This document shows, in pieces, positions 6,446-14,839 of a stretch of DNA of 64,000 bases. Source of the stretch: Bacteroidales bacterium (GTDB taxonomy: Bacteria > Bacteroidota > Bacteroidia > Bacteroidales > UBA932); the NCBI GenBank assembly GCA_016291185.1, contig JAEFAI010000010.1, positions 1 to 64,000 on the forward strand. The letters run 5' to 3'. The notes below the pieces were generated by a model. It made no database searches, was not told the DNA's origin, and saw nothing but the letters and a program-made list of their open reading frames with translations. Made by a program: the position numbers and the translations under genes. Every line of letters starts with the position of its first letter. The first letter of the stretch is position 1.

Positions 6446-7417
6446 ATGAAATACAGGATATTTTTCGCCATCTTTCTGATCGCCTGCCTGCTGACCGGAT
6501 GCCAGCGTGGCCGGTATGTCGTATTCTCGGGGTTCGCGCAGGGCGGCACCTACACCGTCAAGGCCGACCTCAAGGGCGTCAGCGTCCCCGCAGAACAAAT
6601 CCAGCAGCGGATTGACGCCCTGCTTGATTCGATTGATTTCAGCCTGTCAGGCTACAACAAGAATTCTCTGCTCACGCACTACAATGCCGGCGAGGGAATC
6701 GTCCCGGACCGCTTCTTCCGTGAGGTCCGCACCCTTTCCGAACGCTACCGCGAGCAGACCGGCGGCGCCTTCGACGTGGCGGCCGGACCGCTCTTCGACA
6801 TCTGGGGATTCGGCTTCACGTCCGACAGCCTGCCGGATCCGGCGCGCATTCAGGCAGCCCTGGCGGCCTGCAAAGAGGAGAAGATACTGAATTTCAACGC
6901 CATCGCACAGGGCTACACCTGCGACGTTGTGGCGGATTACCTGCACGCCATCGGGGTGCACAACATGCTTGTGGATATCGGCGAGATCTACTGCGAAGGG
7001 CTCAATGCCGCCGGGAAAGGCTGGACCATCGGCGTGGACAATCCCGTGGACGGTAACGACACGCCCGGCCAGGACCTGCGCGGCATCTGGCAGTCGGACG
7101 GGAGCGCCTGCGGCATCGTCACCTCCGGCAATTACCGGAAATTCTACGTCAAGGACGGTAAAAAATACGCCCATACGATCGACCCGCGGACCGGCTATCC
7201 GGTCGATCATAACCTGCTCAGCGCCACCGTCGTAGCACCGACTGCCGCCGAAGCGGACGCGCTGGCGACCGCCTGCATGGTGATCGGGCCGCAGCAAGCC
7301 CGCTCCCTGATTGAATCCCGGCCCGACCTGGAAGGCTACCTGATCACCGCCGACGGCATCTGGATGTCGGACGGCTTCGCCGAGCGTGCGCGAGGCACGG
7401 AGTTTCCGCAAAAATGA
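6446..7417 (+). CDS. apbE: FAD:protein FMN transferase (ApbE family), lipoprotein form
   Basis: The enzyme attaches FMN covalently to Thr/Ser of target proteins such as Nqr/Rnf subunits on the outer face of the inner membrane. The 323-residue protein begins MKYRIFFAIFLIACLLTGCQ, a lipoprotein signal with the lipidated Cys at residue 19. ApbE motifs are visible: FSGFAQGGTYTVK, AAGPLFDIWGFG, the flavin-binding NFNAIAQGYTCDVVADYL, LVDIGEIYCEG and HTIDPRTGYPV with the metal-binding Asp. ATG 6446 is chosen because it gives the signal peptide directly. No Nqr or Rnf genes are nearby, so the acceptor lies elsewhere. Confidence 0.95.
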   Translation: MKYRIFFAIFLIACLLTGCQRGRYVVFSGFAQGGTYTVKADLKGVSVPAEQIQQRIDALLDSIDFSLSGYNKNSLLTHYNAGEGIVPDRFFREVRTLSERYREQTGGAFDVAAGPLFDIWGFGFTSDSLPDPARIQAALAACKEEKILNFNAIAQGYTCDVVADYLHAIGVHNMLVDIGEIYCEGLNAAGKGWTIGVDNPVDGNDTPGQDLRGIWQSDGSACGIVTSGNYRKFYVKDGKKYAHTIDPRTGYPVDHNLLSATVVAPTAAEADALATACMVIGPQQARSLIESRPDLEGYLITADGIWMSDGFAERARGTEFPQK

Positions 7418-7418
7418 T

Positions 7419-7426
7419 TAACTTTG
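7419..7426 (+). promoter_or_regulatory. TAACTTTG -7 promoter element of the DUF4290-ftsK operon
   Basis: An exact TAnnTTTG match beginning one base after the apbE stop codon and 23 nt before the DUF4290 ATG. Confidence 0.7.
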
Positions 7427-7449
7427 TGGTCTGTTGACTATTTAACGCT

Positions 7450-8124
7450 ATGGATTTCAACGAATCTACCCATACCCTGGATTACAATACCACCCGTGAG
7501 AAGCTCGCCATGCCCGAGTACGGCCGCAACGTACTCAAAATGGTGGAGCAGCTGAAAGCCATCCCCGACAAGGCCAAGCGCACCGAACAGGCCCACGCCG
7601 TCGTGAAGGTGATGGAGCTCCTCAACCCGCAGGTGCACAGCCAGGACAATTTCGAACACAAACTCTGGGATCACCTCTATATGATCGCCGGTTTCGACCT
7701 GGACGTGGACTCCCCTTATCCCTGCCCCGTAGCGGAGACGTTCAACACCGATCCTGTCCCCGTCCCGATGAAGGGAAGCAAGATCAAGGCCTTCCACTAC
7801 GGACGCAACATCGAGAGTATCATCAATCTGCTCTGCGAGCAGCCCGACGGCGAGGTCAAGACGGAGATGATCCGCTCGCTGGCCATCTATATGCGCACCC
7901 AGTATCTGATCTGGAACAAGGACAGCGTAGCCGACGAAACCATCTTCGCCGACATCGAGAAGCTTTCCGACTATCGGCTCAGGGTCCCCGAGGGGCTCAG
8001 CCTGAGCAAGATCGCCGGCGACGCCAATTTCTCGCGCCCCGGTATGGGCATCAATGTCGGACAGCCTGGCTCCAGCCAGCGCAAGCGCAAGAATAACTTC
8101 AAACGTCCGTTCAAGAAGAAATGA
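7450..8124 (+). CDS. DUF4290 family protein
   Basis: A 224-residue soluble protein starting MDFNESTHTLDYNTTREKL, the conserved opening of DUF4290, with MPEYGRNVLKMVEQL soon after. The C-terminal 35 residues are a flexible basic tail (SSQRKRKNNFKRPFKKK). The family is widespread in Bacteroidota and has no established function; the lysine/arginine-rich end suggests nucleic-acid contact, which is only an inference. The TGA overlaps the ATG of ftsK (ATGA at 8121-8124), so the two genes are translationally coupled. Confidence 0.92.
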   Translation: MDFNESTHTLDYNTTREKLAMPEYGRNVLKMVEQLKAIPDKAKRTEQAHAVVKVMELLNPQVHSQDNFEHKLWDHLYMIAGFDLDVDSPYPCPVAETFNTDPVPVPMKGSKIKAFHYGRNIESIINLLCEQPDGEVKTEMIRSLAIYMRTQYLIWNKDSVADETIFADIEKLSDYRLRVPEGLSLSKIAGDANFSRPGMGINVGQPGSSQRKRKNNFKRPFKKK

Positions 8125-10652
8125 GACTCTGGCGAACCTGGGACGAAGAAGAGCGGGCCGCAGCCGTGCGGATCGCGGGCCTGTGCGTCGCTGCACTGAC
8201 CCTCTTCATCTTTATTTCCACTTTCTCCTATCTCTTCCACTGGCAGGAAGATATGAGCCTGCTGGGTGACCCGGACGCCATGGACGCCGGACGCGCCGTG
8301 GGCAACGCCGCCGGCAAGCTCGGCTTCAAAACCGGGTACATGCTGGTGTGCGAGCTCTTCGGCCTGGGCAGTTTCTCCCTGCTCATCATCCTCGCCGCCG
8401 TCTCCGTACGCCTGCTGGCGCACCGCTGGATGAATCCGCTGGTCAAGACCACGCTCATCGCCCTCTTCGGAGCCTTCTTCTCTTCGCTCGTGCTCGCCTA
8501 CGTCGGCAAACTGGCCGGGCTGGACCTCCTGTTCGGCGGCGGCCTGGGCGGACGCTGCGGCGCTTTTGTCGTGGCCTGGGCGGAGAACCTCTTCGGCCCC
8601 ATCGTCACGGGGCTCTTCCTCGTGATCCTCGTAGCCGCCTTCCTCTTCTTCTCTTCCAAGCGATTCAACCGCTGGTTTGCCGCCATCGGCACGAAGAAGC
8701 CGAAGGTGGAGATTCCCGATCAGGTCGGGAATGACGGCAAGGCGGTCGGGAATGACAGCGAGGCTTTCGGGGATGACGGCAAGGCGGTCGGGAATGACAG
8801 CGAGGCTTTCGGGGATGACGGCGAGACGATCGGGGATGACGACGCGGTCATTTCGGACGCCTCCGCAGTCATTCCGGACGAAGATCCGGAAAGTCAGGAG
8901 ATCCCCAATCAGGACGAGCTCATCCTCCCCGAGATCGCACTGGCGGGATCAGCAGATGACGGGGCGGTCGCGCTGAGCGGCAGTGAGGCATCTGCCTCCT
9001 CCAGCGCCGAAGGCAACTTCGAAATTGTGGCCGACAACGGCCTCCAGGCCGAGCAGGTCGAGGATCTGACCCCGATCGACAACCGCCTCGACCCGCCGGA
9101 CGGCCTGCCGAAATACCAGTTCCCGTCGCTTGACCTGCTGGAGAGCTACGCCAGCGGCCGCCGGGAAGTATCTACCGAAGAGCTCACGCGCAACAATAAC
9201 AAGATCCGCGCGGCGCTCGCCAACTACAAGATCCAGGTCAATGATGTCAAGGCCATCGTAGGTCCGACCGTCACGCTTTATAAAGTCTATCCCGCCCCGG
9301 GCGTCAAGATCGCCGACATCAAGAAGCTCCAGGAGGACATCGCCCTGTCGCTGAACGCCAAGGGCGTGCGCGTCGTGACCCTGTCCGACTCCGTCGGCAT
9401 CGAGGTGGCCAACGACTATGCCTCCATCGTGCCGCTGAAGGCCCTGCTCAACGACGACGCCTTCCGGAGCAGCAAGGCCGACCTGCCCGTCGCCATCGGC
9501 TACACGATCACCCAGAAGGTCCGCGTGTTCGACCTCGCCGATGCGCCGCACTTGCTGATCGCCGGTGCCACGAAGCAGGGTAAGTCCGTGGGCCTCAACG
9601 TCATCGTGTCCTCGCTCCTGTACAGCAAGCACCCTTCGGAGCTGAAGTTCGTCTTCATCGACCCGAAGATGGTCGAATTCTCTGCCTACGGCTCGCTCCT
9701 AAAGCACTACCTGGCCGTGCTGCCCGACGCTGCCGACGAGGACGAGGAGAAGAACAACGCCATCGTCAAGAAGCCCAAGGATGCGGAGAAGATCCTCCGC
9801 TCGCTGTGCACCGAGATGGACGACCGCTACGAGTTGCTCAGCAAGGCGGGCGTGAACAAGATCACCCTCTACAACGAGAAATACAAGGAGCGCAAGCTGC
9901 GGCCGGACCACGGCCACCGCTACCTCCCCTACCTGGTCGTGGTCGTCGATGAGTACGCCGACCTTACCATGACCACCGGCGCGTCGCCGGATGCCCGCGC
10001 CGCCAGCCGGAGCATTACCAATTCCATCATCCGCCTGGCCCAGAAGGGCCGTGCGGCCGGTCTGCACGTGATCCTCGCGACGCAGCGTCCGTCCGTGGAC
10101 GTCATCTCCGGTATCATCAAGAGTAACTTCCCAATGCGCATCGCCTTCCGCGTGGCCTCCCGCGTGGACTCGATGACCATCCTGGACGCTCCGGGCGCCG
10201 AGAAACTGATCGGCCGCGGCGACATGCTCTTCTCGGCCGGCATCGATTCCGAACGCATCCAGTGCGGCTTCATCGACGGTAAGGAGATCGACGCCATCAC
10301 CGACTTCATCGGCGAGCAGATCGGCTACGGCCGCTGCTACAACACGCCCTATTACCTCCCCGCCCCGGAAGAGCCGGGCGCCGAGGGCGGCGAAGGCGGT
10401 GGCATGGTCGATATGTCCAAGGTGGACGAGCGCTTCGAGGAGGCTGCCAAGATGGTGGTCCTGAGCCAGCGCGGTTCCACTTCCGACCTCCAGCGCAAGC
10501 TCGGTATGGGCTACGCCAAGGCGGGCCGCGTGATGGATCAGCTCGAGGCCGCCGGCATCGTGGGCCCGCAGGAGGGCTCCAAGCCCCGGCAGGTGCTCAT
10601 CGCCAGCCTGGACGATCTGCAGCCCATTTTGGACGCGTTCTTGCACCGCTAG
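8121..10652 (+). CDS. ftsK: DNA translocase FtsK
   Basis: A septal DNA pump that clears the terminus and activates XerCD. In the 843-residue protein, residues 1-190 carry four hydrophobic segments that anchor it in the inner membrane. Residues about 195-330 are an acidic linker with heptad repeats (GKAVGND / SEAFGDD). The alpha and beta motor domains follow, with Walker A GATKQGKSVGLN and Walker B-like LVVVVDEYADL. The C-terminal gamma winged helix (about 770-843: LSQRGSTSDLQRKLGMGYAKAGRVMDQLE) reads KOPS sites. It overlaps the DUF4290 gene by 4 nt and is followed by a transglycosylase. The linker contains an inserted palindrome and tandem repeat; see the separate entry. Confidence 0.97.
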   Translation: MRLWRTWDEEERAAAVRIAGLCVAALTLFIFISTFSYLFHWQEDMSLLGDPDAMDAGRAVGNAAGKLGFKTGYMLVCELFGLGSFSLLIILAAVSVRLLAHRWMNPLVKTTLIALFGAFFSSLVLAYVGKLAGLDLLFGGGLGGRCGAFVVAWAENLFGPIVTGLFLVILVAAFLFFSSKRFNRWFAAIGTKKPKVEIPDQVGNDGKAVGNDSEAFGDDGKAVGNDSEAFGDDGETIGDDDAVISDASAVIPDEDPESQEIPNQDELILPEIALAGSADDGAVALSGSEASASSSAEGNFEIVADNGLQAEQVEDLTPIDNRLDPPDGLPKYQFPSLDLLESYASGRREVSTEELTRNNNKIRAALANYKIQVNDVKAIVGPTVTLYKVYPAPGVKIADIKKLQEDIALSLNAKGVRVVTLSDSVGIEVANDYASIVPLKALLNDDAFRSSKADLPVAIGYTITQKVRVFDLADAPHLLIAGATKQGKSVGLNVIVSSLLYSKHPSELKFVFIDPKMVEFSAYGSLLKHYLAVLPDAADEDEEKNNAIVKKPKDAEKILRSLCTEMDDRYELLSKAGVNKITLYNEKYKERKLRPDHGHRYLPYLVVVVDEYADLTMTTGASPDARAASRSITNSIIRLAQKGRAAGLHVILATQRPSVDVISGIIKSNFPMRIAFRVASRVDSMTILDAPGAEKLIGRGDMLFSAGIDSERIQCGFIDGKEIDAITDFIGEQIGYGRCYNTPYYLPAPEEPGAEGGEGGGMVDMSKVDERFEEAAKMVVLSQRGSTSDLQRKLGMGYAKAGRVMDQLEAAGIVGPQEGSKPRQVLIASLDDLQPILDAFLHR
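8711..8907 (+). repeat. REP-like palindrome and 42-bp tandem repeat inside the ftsK linker
   Basis: ATTCCCGA (8712-8719) and TCGGGAAT (8725-8732) form a palindrome within a GAGATTC…GAATGAC unit like those at 12028 and 59908. It is followed by two identical 42-nt units (8736-8777 and 8778-8819) and a 21-nt partial unit (8820-8840), each 21-nt half ending in GGGAATGAC or GGGGATGAC. An oppositely oriented GTCATTCCGGA…TCCGGAA copy starts near 8869. The frame stays open throughout. Confidence 0.85.
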
Positions 10653-10672
10653 TGCTTTTATTTTTTTGCACC

Positions 10673-11560
10673 ATGGAAAAACCGTTAGTTCTTATTTCTC
10701 TTGCGCTGGCAGCGTTGCTGGCGGCTTCTGCCACGGCGTGCGGGCAGGTTGTCTATATTCCCCAAGAAACTCAGTTCGTTGCCCCGAAGGTGCCTGCCTT
10801 CATCGAATTCGCCGGGCAGACCTACCGCTTCGACCGGCCCGATCTTTACGAGCGCATGGACCGCGAACTGGTCGCATTCACCTACGGGCACACCAACTCC
10901 GTGCTGATGCTCAAGCGCGCGGAGCGCATGTTCTCCCGGGTCGTCCCGATCCTGAAGAAGAACGGCATCCCGGAGGACCTGAAATACCTGATGACCATCG
11001 AATGCAATCTGGACCCCAAGGCCGTCAGCTCGGCGGGCGCGGCCGGTCCGTGGCAGTTCCTCAAGTCCACCGGACGTGCGTACGGCCTGGAGGTCGCGGA
11101 CGAGGTGGACGAGCGCTACAGCATAGAGAAATCGACCGAGGCCGCCTGCAAGTATCTTAAGGAGGCCTATGAGAAATACGGTGACTGGATGACCGTGGCC
11201 GCGAGCTACAACGCCGGCCAGAACGGGATTTCCAACCGCATCGCCAACCAGCGGCAGGCGCGGGCGATGGACCTGTTCCTGCCCGCGGAGACGTCCCGCT
11301 ACATGTTCCGCATCCTGACGGCCAAGTATTTCCTGGAGAACCCCGAGGAGTTCGGCTTCCACGTGGAGCCGGAGGAGGTCTATACCTACCCTGCGGTGAA
11401 GGAGACCGTCTCCGTCAGCACGGCCATCCCCAGCCTGACGGACTTCGCCGAAGAGCACGGCACCACCTATTTCTTCCTGAAGGAAGCCAACCTCTGGCTC
11501 CGCAGCGACAAGCTGACCAACAAGGCCGCCAAGACCTACAAGATCATTATCCCGGAGTAA
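10673..11560 (+). CDS. Lytic transglycosylase (SLT domain), exported
   Basis: A peptidoglycan-cleaving enzyme that forms 1,6-anhydro-MurNAc ends in the periplasm. The 295-residue protein has an N-terminal signal peptide (MEKPLVLISLALAALLAASATACGQ). The SLT domain spans about residues 85-220 with the catalytic Glu in YLMTIECNLDPKAVSSAGAAGPWQF and the later ASYNAGQNGI motif. This is the MltD-type architecture without clear LysM repeats; the C-terminal part may be a degenerate cell-wall binding segment. ATG 10673 is preferred over an in-frame start at 10652 that overlaps the ftsK stop and would precede the signal peptide with extra residues. It converges on the LolA-like gene 6 nt away. Confidence 0.92.
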   Translation: MEKPLVLISLALAALLAASATACGQVVYIPQETQFVAPKVPAFIEFAGQTYRFDRPDLYERMDRELVAFTYGHTNSVLMLKRAERMFSRVVPILKKNGIPEDLKYLMTIECNLDPKAVSSAGAAGPWQFLKSTGRAYGLEVADEVDERYSIEKSTEAACKYLKEAYEKYGDWMTVAASYNAGQNGISNRIANQRQARAMDLFLPAETSRYMFRILTAKYFLENPEEFGFHVEPEEVYTYPAVKETVSVSTAIPSLTDFAEEHGTTYFFLKEANLWLRSDKLTNKAAKTYKIIIPE

Positions 11561-11566
11561 GGAAGG

Positions 11567-11998
11567 CTATCTGAGGTCGGTGACGACCCAGTCGGGGCCG
11601 AGGGGGGCGGTATCGAAGCGGAAGGGCGTCAGGTCGTCGGAGAGGGGCAGGTATTTCAGATCGGAGATCTTCAGCGCCGAGAGCGAATTGCGGTATTCCA
11701 GCAGCTCCTCCAAACCGTTTGCCGGCTCGATATAGACTTCTTTCGAGACGGGATCGACGCTCCAGCGCGTGGTGCCGTCGCAGTAGATTTCCATCCCGTT
11801 CCCAACAGCCCGGTAGCAGTCGCCCTGGATGAGCAGGATGCCCGAGAGCCTCACGGGGGTATCCTCCGTGTAGGTGCAGTCATAGCGCAGGGCAATGCGG
11901 TCGGTCTGCAGGTGCGCGGCAATCTCACCGAGCTGCGGCTGGGCGGCCGCCGTCAGCGACAGCAGCAGGGGCAACAGGAACAGAATCCACTTTTTCAT
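11567..11998 (-). CDS. LolA-like outer-membrane lipoprotein carrier protein
   Basis: A 143-residue periplasmic protein with the signal peptide MKKWILFLLPLLLSLTAAAQ. The remainder matches the small Bacteroidota LolA-like beta-barrel carriers: RLSGILLIQGDCYRAV followed by EIYCDGTTRWSVDPVSKEVYIE. The role would be to ferry lipoproteins, or another hydrophobic ligand, across the periplasm. The family is very divergent here, so the substrate is uncertain. In many Bacteroidota a lolA-like gene lies close to ftsK, which fits this position. A LolC/E-like permease is at 30177 but no LolD ATPase is in the window. Confidence 0.8.
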   Translation of the reverse strand: MKKWILFLLPLLLSLTAAAQPQLGEIAAHLQTDRIALRYDCTYTEDTPVRLSGILLIQGDCYRAVGNGMEIYCDGTTRWSVDPVSKEVYIEPANGLEELLEYRNSLSALKISDLKYLPLSDDLTPFRFDTAPLGPDWVVTDLR

Positions 11999-12027
11999 AC
12001 TTGCTTCGATTGAAAACTTTGTGCCAG

Positions 12028-12055
12028 AGATTCCGGGTCAAGCCCGGAATGACTA
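12028..12055. repeat. REP-like palindrome abutting the addA stop codon
   Basis: The unit reads GAGATTCCGGGTCAAGCCCG and then GAATGACTA. ATTCCGGGT and the GCCCGGAAT arm pair closely. Its right end supplies CTA at 12053-12055, the complement of the addA TAG stop. The same arrangement occurs at the ntrX stop (59908-59938). Confidence 0.75.
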
Positions 12056-14839
12056 TACAGGTACGACTTTATCTTCTTCAACATACCAGATACAAGCGCC
12101 GACGATCTCGTAGCCGAGGTCCCGATAGAGGCGGGCATAGCGCTTGAGCTGATAGCGGTAGGTATCCAACTCGACGCCGAATTTGTAGTCCACGATGGTG
12201 GCCATCCTGCCGCGCAGGATCACACGGTCCGGGCGCTCGACCTTACCTTCGGCGTCGAACAGGTCCGTCTCGTTGCAGATCTCCACGTCATCCAGCGTTG
12301 TGGGGAACCAGTCCGGATGCGCGGCGATGCGCTCGCGCAGGAGCCGGCGCGCTTTCTCCGCTTCGGCGCCGTCCAGCCGGCCGTCGCGCAGGGCGGCATC
12401 GACCGCGGCATCCAGTTCGCCCGCCGTGCGGACTTCCGAAAGGATGTCGTGCAGGACAATGCCCCGCAGGCGCGGCGAGGATTCGGCGCCCACGGTGCCG
12501 TCTTCGTTGAAGAAATCGTGGGCATCCTGCGACGGGGCGAGCCGCCCGTCGAGCGGGATGGAAGGATAGGCAGCGGGGAAATCTTCCTCGCGCTGCTCGA
12601 CCTTGCGCTCCATCTGCCCGAAGTCGTAGGGCTTGCCCGCTTCGAAGTTCTCCTGCCCGCCCAGGAAGGCGAACAAAATCTCGGAGAAATTGCCATACTG
12701 CACGGGCCCCTTCTTCAGGGAATCCCGGCACCTCTTGCTGGGCTGCTTCGCAATGATATGCAGGCTCTTGCCGGCGCGGGTCAGCGCCACGTAGAAGAGG
12801 TTGATGTTATCGACCAGCTGCAGGCGCTGCTCGCGCAGGACGGCATCCTCGAAAAGGCTCTCTCCCGCAAGGGAGCCGAGCGGGACCGGGTAGATGCCGG
12901 ACAGCTCCTCGCCAAGCGGCGAGCGGGACGTGTCAAGCCGGCTCCAGTGGGTGCCGTTCTTGTATAGCGTGACCTTTTCCGCAAAGGGGAAGATGACGTG
13001 CGGGAACTCCAGCCCCTTGGATTTATGGATGGTCAGCACACGCACGGACGCAGCGTTCTCGGGCGAGCCAATGAAGATTTCCTCCTTCTCGTCCCAGAAC
13101 TTGAGGAAGTTGCGGAGGTTGTTGCCGTTGATCTGGACCCAGTTCTGGAGCTGATCCATGAAGGCCTGCACAAAGAGGACCTGACCGTCGAACGAGCTCG
13201 GGTCCCAGGCTTTCATCGCACGCAGGAGCTCCTCGCAGAAGTCGATCAGGGAGTGATATTCCTGCGGGAAAGTGAAATTCATCGCGTCCGCCAGGAAGCG
13301 GCCAATGCGGTCGTCGGGGTTCTCGTAGCAGCTCAGCAGCGACACCAGCCGGCGGACGAGGGGCGAGCCCTTGAGGTTGAGCGAGTCGTCCGAGATGACG
13401 GGGATGCCGTGCGCGATCAGCTCAGCCGCGACGGCAGCGCCTTCCTTGCGGTTGCGCACGAGCACGGCGATATCGGACCATTGCGCGCCGCCACGCCGGG
13501 CATCCTCGATGGACTGCAGAATGGCCGCGGGCTGGTCGTCGCAGAAATCCACACGCACCTGCCCGTCCTGCGCCTCTTCCAGCTTCGGCTCCTGCTGCAC
13601 GTCGGCGTAGATATCCTGCAGGCCCAGCAGCCCCGCCGCGTAGGCGAAGAAGCGGTTGTTGAAGCCGACGACCGTGCGCGTACTGCGCCAGTTGCCCTGC
13701 ATCGTCTCCACCTGCGCGTCCGGGAAGGCGCGTCCGACTTCGCTGCCGAGCAGCTCCCAGTCGGAGTCGCGGAAACGGTAGATACTCTGCTTGACGTCGC
13801 CCACGATGAGGTTGCCGCCCTGCTGCGATTCGCTTTCGCGCAGCAGCGGGAGGAAGTTCTCCCACTGGATGTGGGACGTGTCCTGGAACTCGTCCAGCAG
13901 GAAATGCTCGTAGCGCACGCCCAGTTTCTCATAGACGAAGGGCGCGTCGGAGCCGCCGATGATCTTGCGGAGCAAGGTGTTGGACTCGTCCAGGCAGAGG
14001 ACGTTCTTCTCCGCGCAGAGCGCGTCAAATTCCTTATAGAATTCACCGGCCAGGCCAAGCTGGAACAGCATTTTGTCCAGCAGCAAGGCGGTGCAATAGG
14101 TCTTGTAGGGGAGATCGAAGAGCTCCTGGACCTCTTCGGGAGCCTTGGCCAACTTGGTCGGTGCGAGTTTCTTGACGGGCTCGCCCACTACGGCTTCGAT
14201 GCCCAGGGCCTGGGCGCGCTCGCAGAAGTTCTGCATCACCCGGCGGCAGGCCGCACGGATCCGACCCAGCCGTTCCTTGCCGAAGGCCTCCCGGCCGGAG
14301 ATGCCTTCCTGCTCCGCGAGTTCGCGGAATTCGTCATTTTTCAGAAGCTTGCCGATCTCGAGCAGGCCCTCGTCCACCTGGTAGCGGCGTCCTTGTTCAA
14401 GCGTGTCCGCAAGGCTCTCGCGGATCCAGTCGAGCAGCTCGCCGCTGTCCTCGGTCAGCGAATCGAGGATGCGGTCCATCGTCTCGGCAATCAGCGAATC
14501 CTTGTCCAGCTCGACCTGATAGTCGGCAAACTGGCCGATCTCGCGGGAGAAAGCCTTCAGCGCCTGCTGGAAGAAGCGGTCGATGGTGCTGATGGAGAAG
14601 GCGCCGTAATCGTGGAGCATGTCCGTGAGCAGGACCTTCGCGCGGGGGTCGGTCTCCGCACGCTTCGCCAGGTCGCGCAGGATCCTGGCCTTCATCTCGC
14701 CCGTGGCTTTGTTGGTGAAGGTCACCGCCAGGATGTGGCGGTACGGGTGCGGCTCCCGGCTGCCCAGCAGCAGGTCGATGTAGGTGTGCGAAAGCGCGTA
14801 TGTCTTGCCGGAACCGGCACTGGCCTTCAGGATCTTCAT
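12053..14839 (-). CDS. addA: AddA-like UvrD-family helicase-nuclease of recombinational repair
   Basis: The helicase half of an AddAB/RecBCD-type complex that processes double-strand breaks. The 928-residue protein opens with Walker A (KASAGSGKTYALSHTYIDLLL), then has superfamily 1A motifs: VTFTNKATGEMK, the DEFQDTSHIQW Walker B/motif II, VGDVKQSIYRFRDSD (motif III) and ILTIHKSKGLEFPHVIFPF (motif V). The C-terminal about 150 residues form a RecB-type PD-(D/E)XK nuclease with GRMATIVDYKFG. The start overlaps the addB stop by 4 nt (14836-14839), so the two are one coupled operon. The stop codon is provided by the edge of a REP-like palindrome. Confidence 0.9.
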   Translation of the reverse strand: MKILKASAGSGKTYALSHTYIDLLLGSREPHPYRHILAVTFTNKATGEMKARILRDLAKRAETDPRAKVLLTDMLHDYGAFSISTIDRFFQQALKAFSREIGQFADYQVELDKDSLIAETMDRILDSLTEDSGELLDWIRESLADTLEQGRRYQVDEGLLEIGKLLKNDEFRELAEQEGISGREAFGKERLGRIRAACRRVMQNFCERAQALGIEAVVGEPVKKLAPTKLAKAPEEVQELFDLPYKTYCTALLLDKMLFQLGLAGEFYKEFDALCAEKNVLCLDESNTLLRKIIGGSDAPFVYEKLGVRYEHFLLDEFQDTSHIQWENFLPLLRESESQQGGNLIVGDVKQSIYRFRDSDWELLGSEVGRAFPDAQVETMQGNWRSTRTVVGFNNRFFAYAAGLLGLQDIYADVQQEPKLEEAQDGQVRVDFCDDQPAAILQSIEDARRGGAQWSDIAVLVRNRKEGAAVAAELIAHGIPVISDDSLNLKGSPLVRRLVSLLSCYENPDDRIGRFLADAMNFTFPQEYHSLIDFCEELLRAMKAWDPSSFDGQVLFVQAFMDQLQNWVQINGNNLRNFLKFWDEKEEIFIGSPENAASVRVLTIHKSKGLEFPHVIFPFAEKVTLYKNGTHWSRLDTSRSPLGEELSGIYPVPLGSLAGESLFEDAVLREQRLQLVDNINLFYVALTRAGKSLHIIAKQPSKRCRDSLKKGPVQYGNFSEILFAFLGGQENFEAGKPYDFGQMERKVEQREEDFPAAYPSIPLDGRLAPSQDAHDFFNEDGTVGAESSPRLRGIVLHDILSEVRTAGELDAAVDAALRDGRLDGAEAEKARRLLRERIAAHPDWFPTTLDDVEICNETDLFDAEGKVERPDRVILRGRMATIVDYKFGVELDTYRYQLKRYARLYRDLGYEIVGACIWYVEEDKVVPV

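Noticed and set aside
8736..8840. The regular repeats in ftsK as a CRISPR array
   Set aside because: Units are directly adjacent with no unique spacers and they encode in-frame linker residues.
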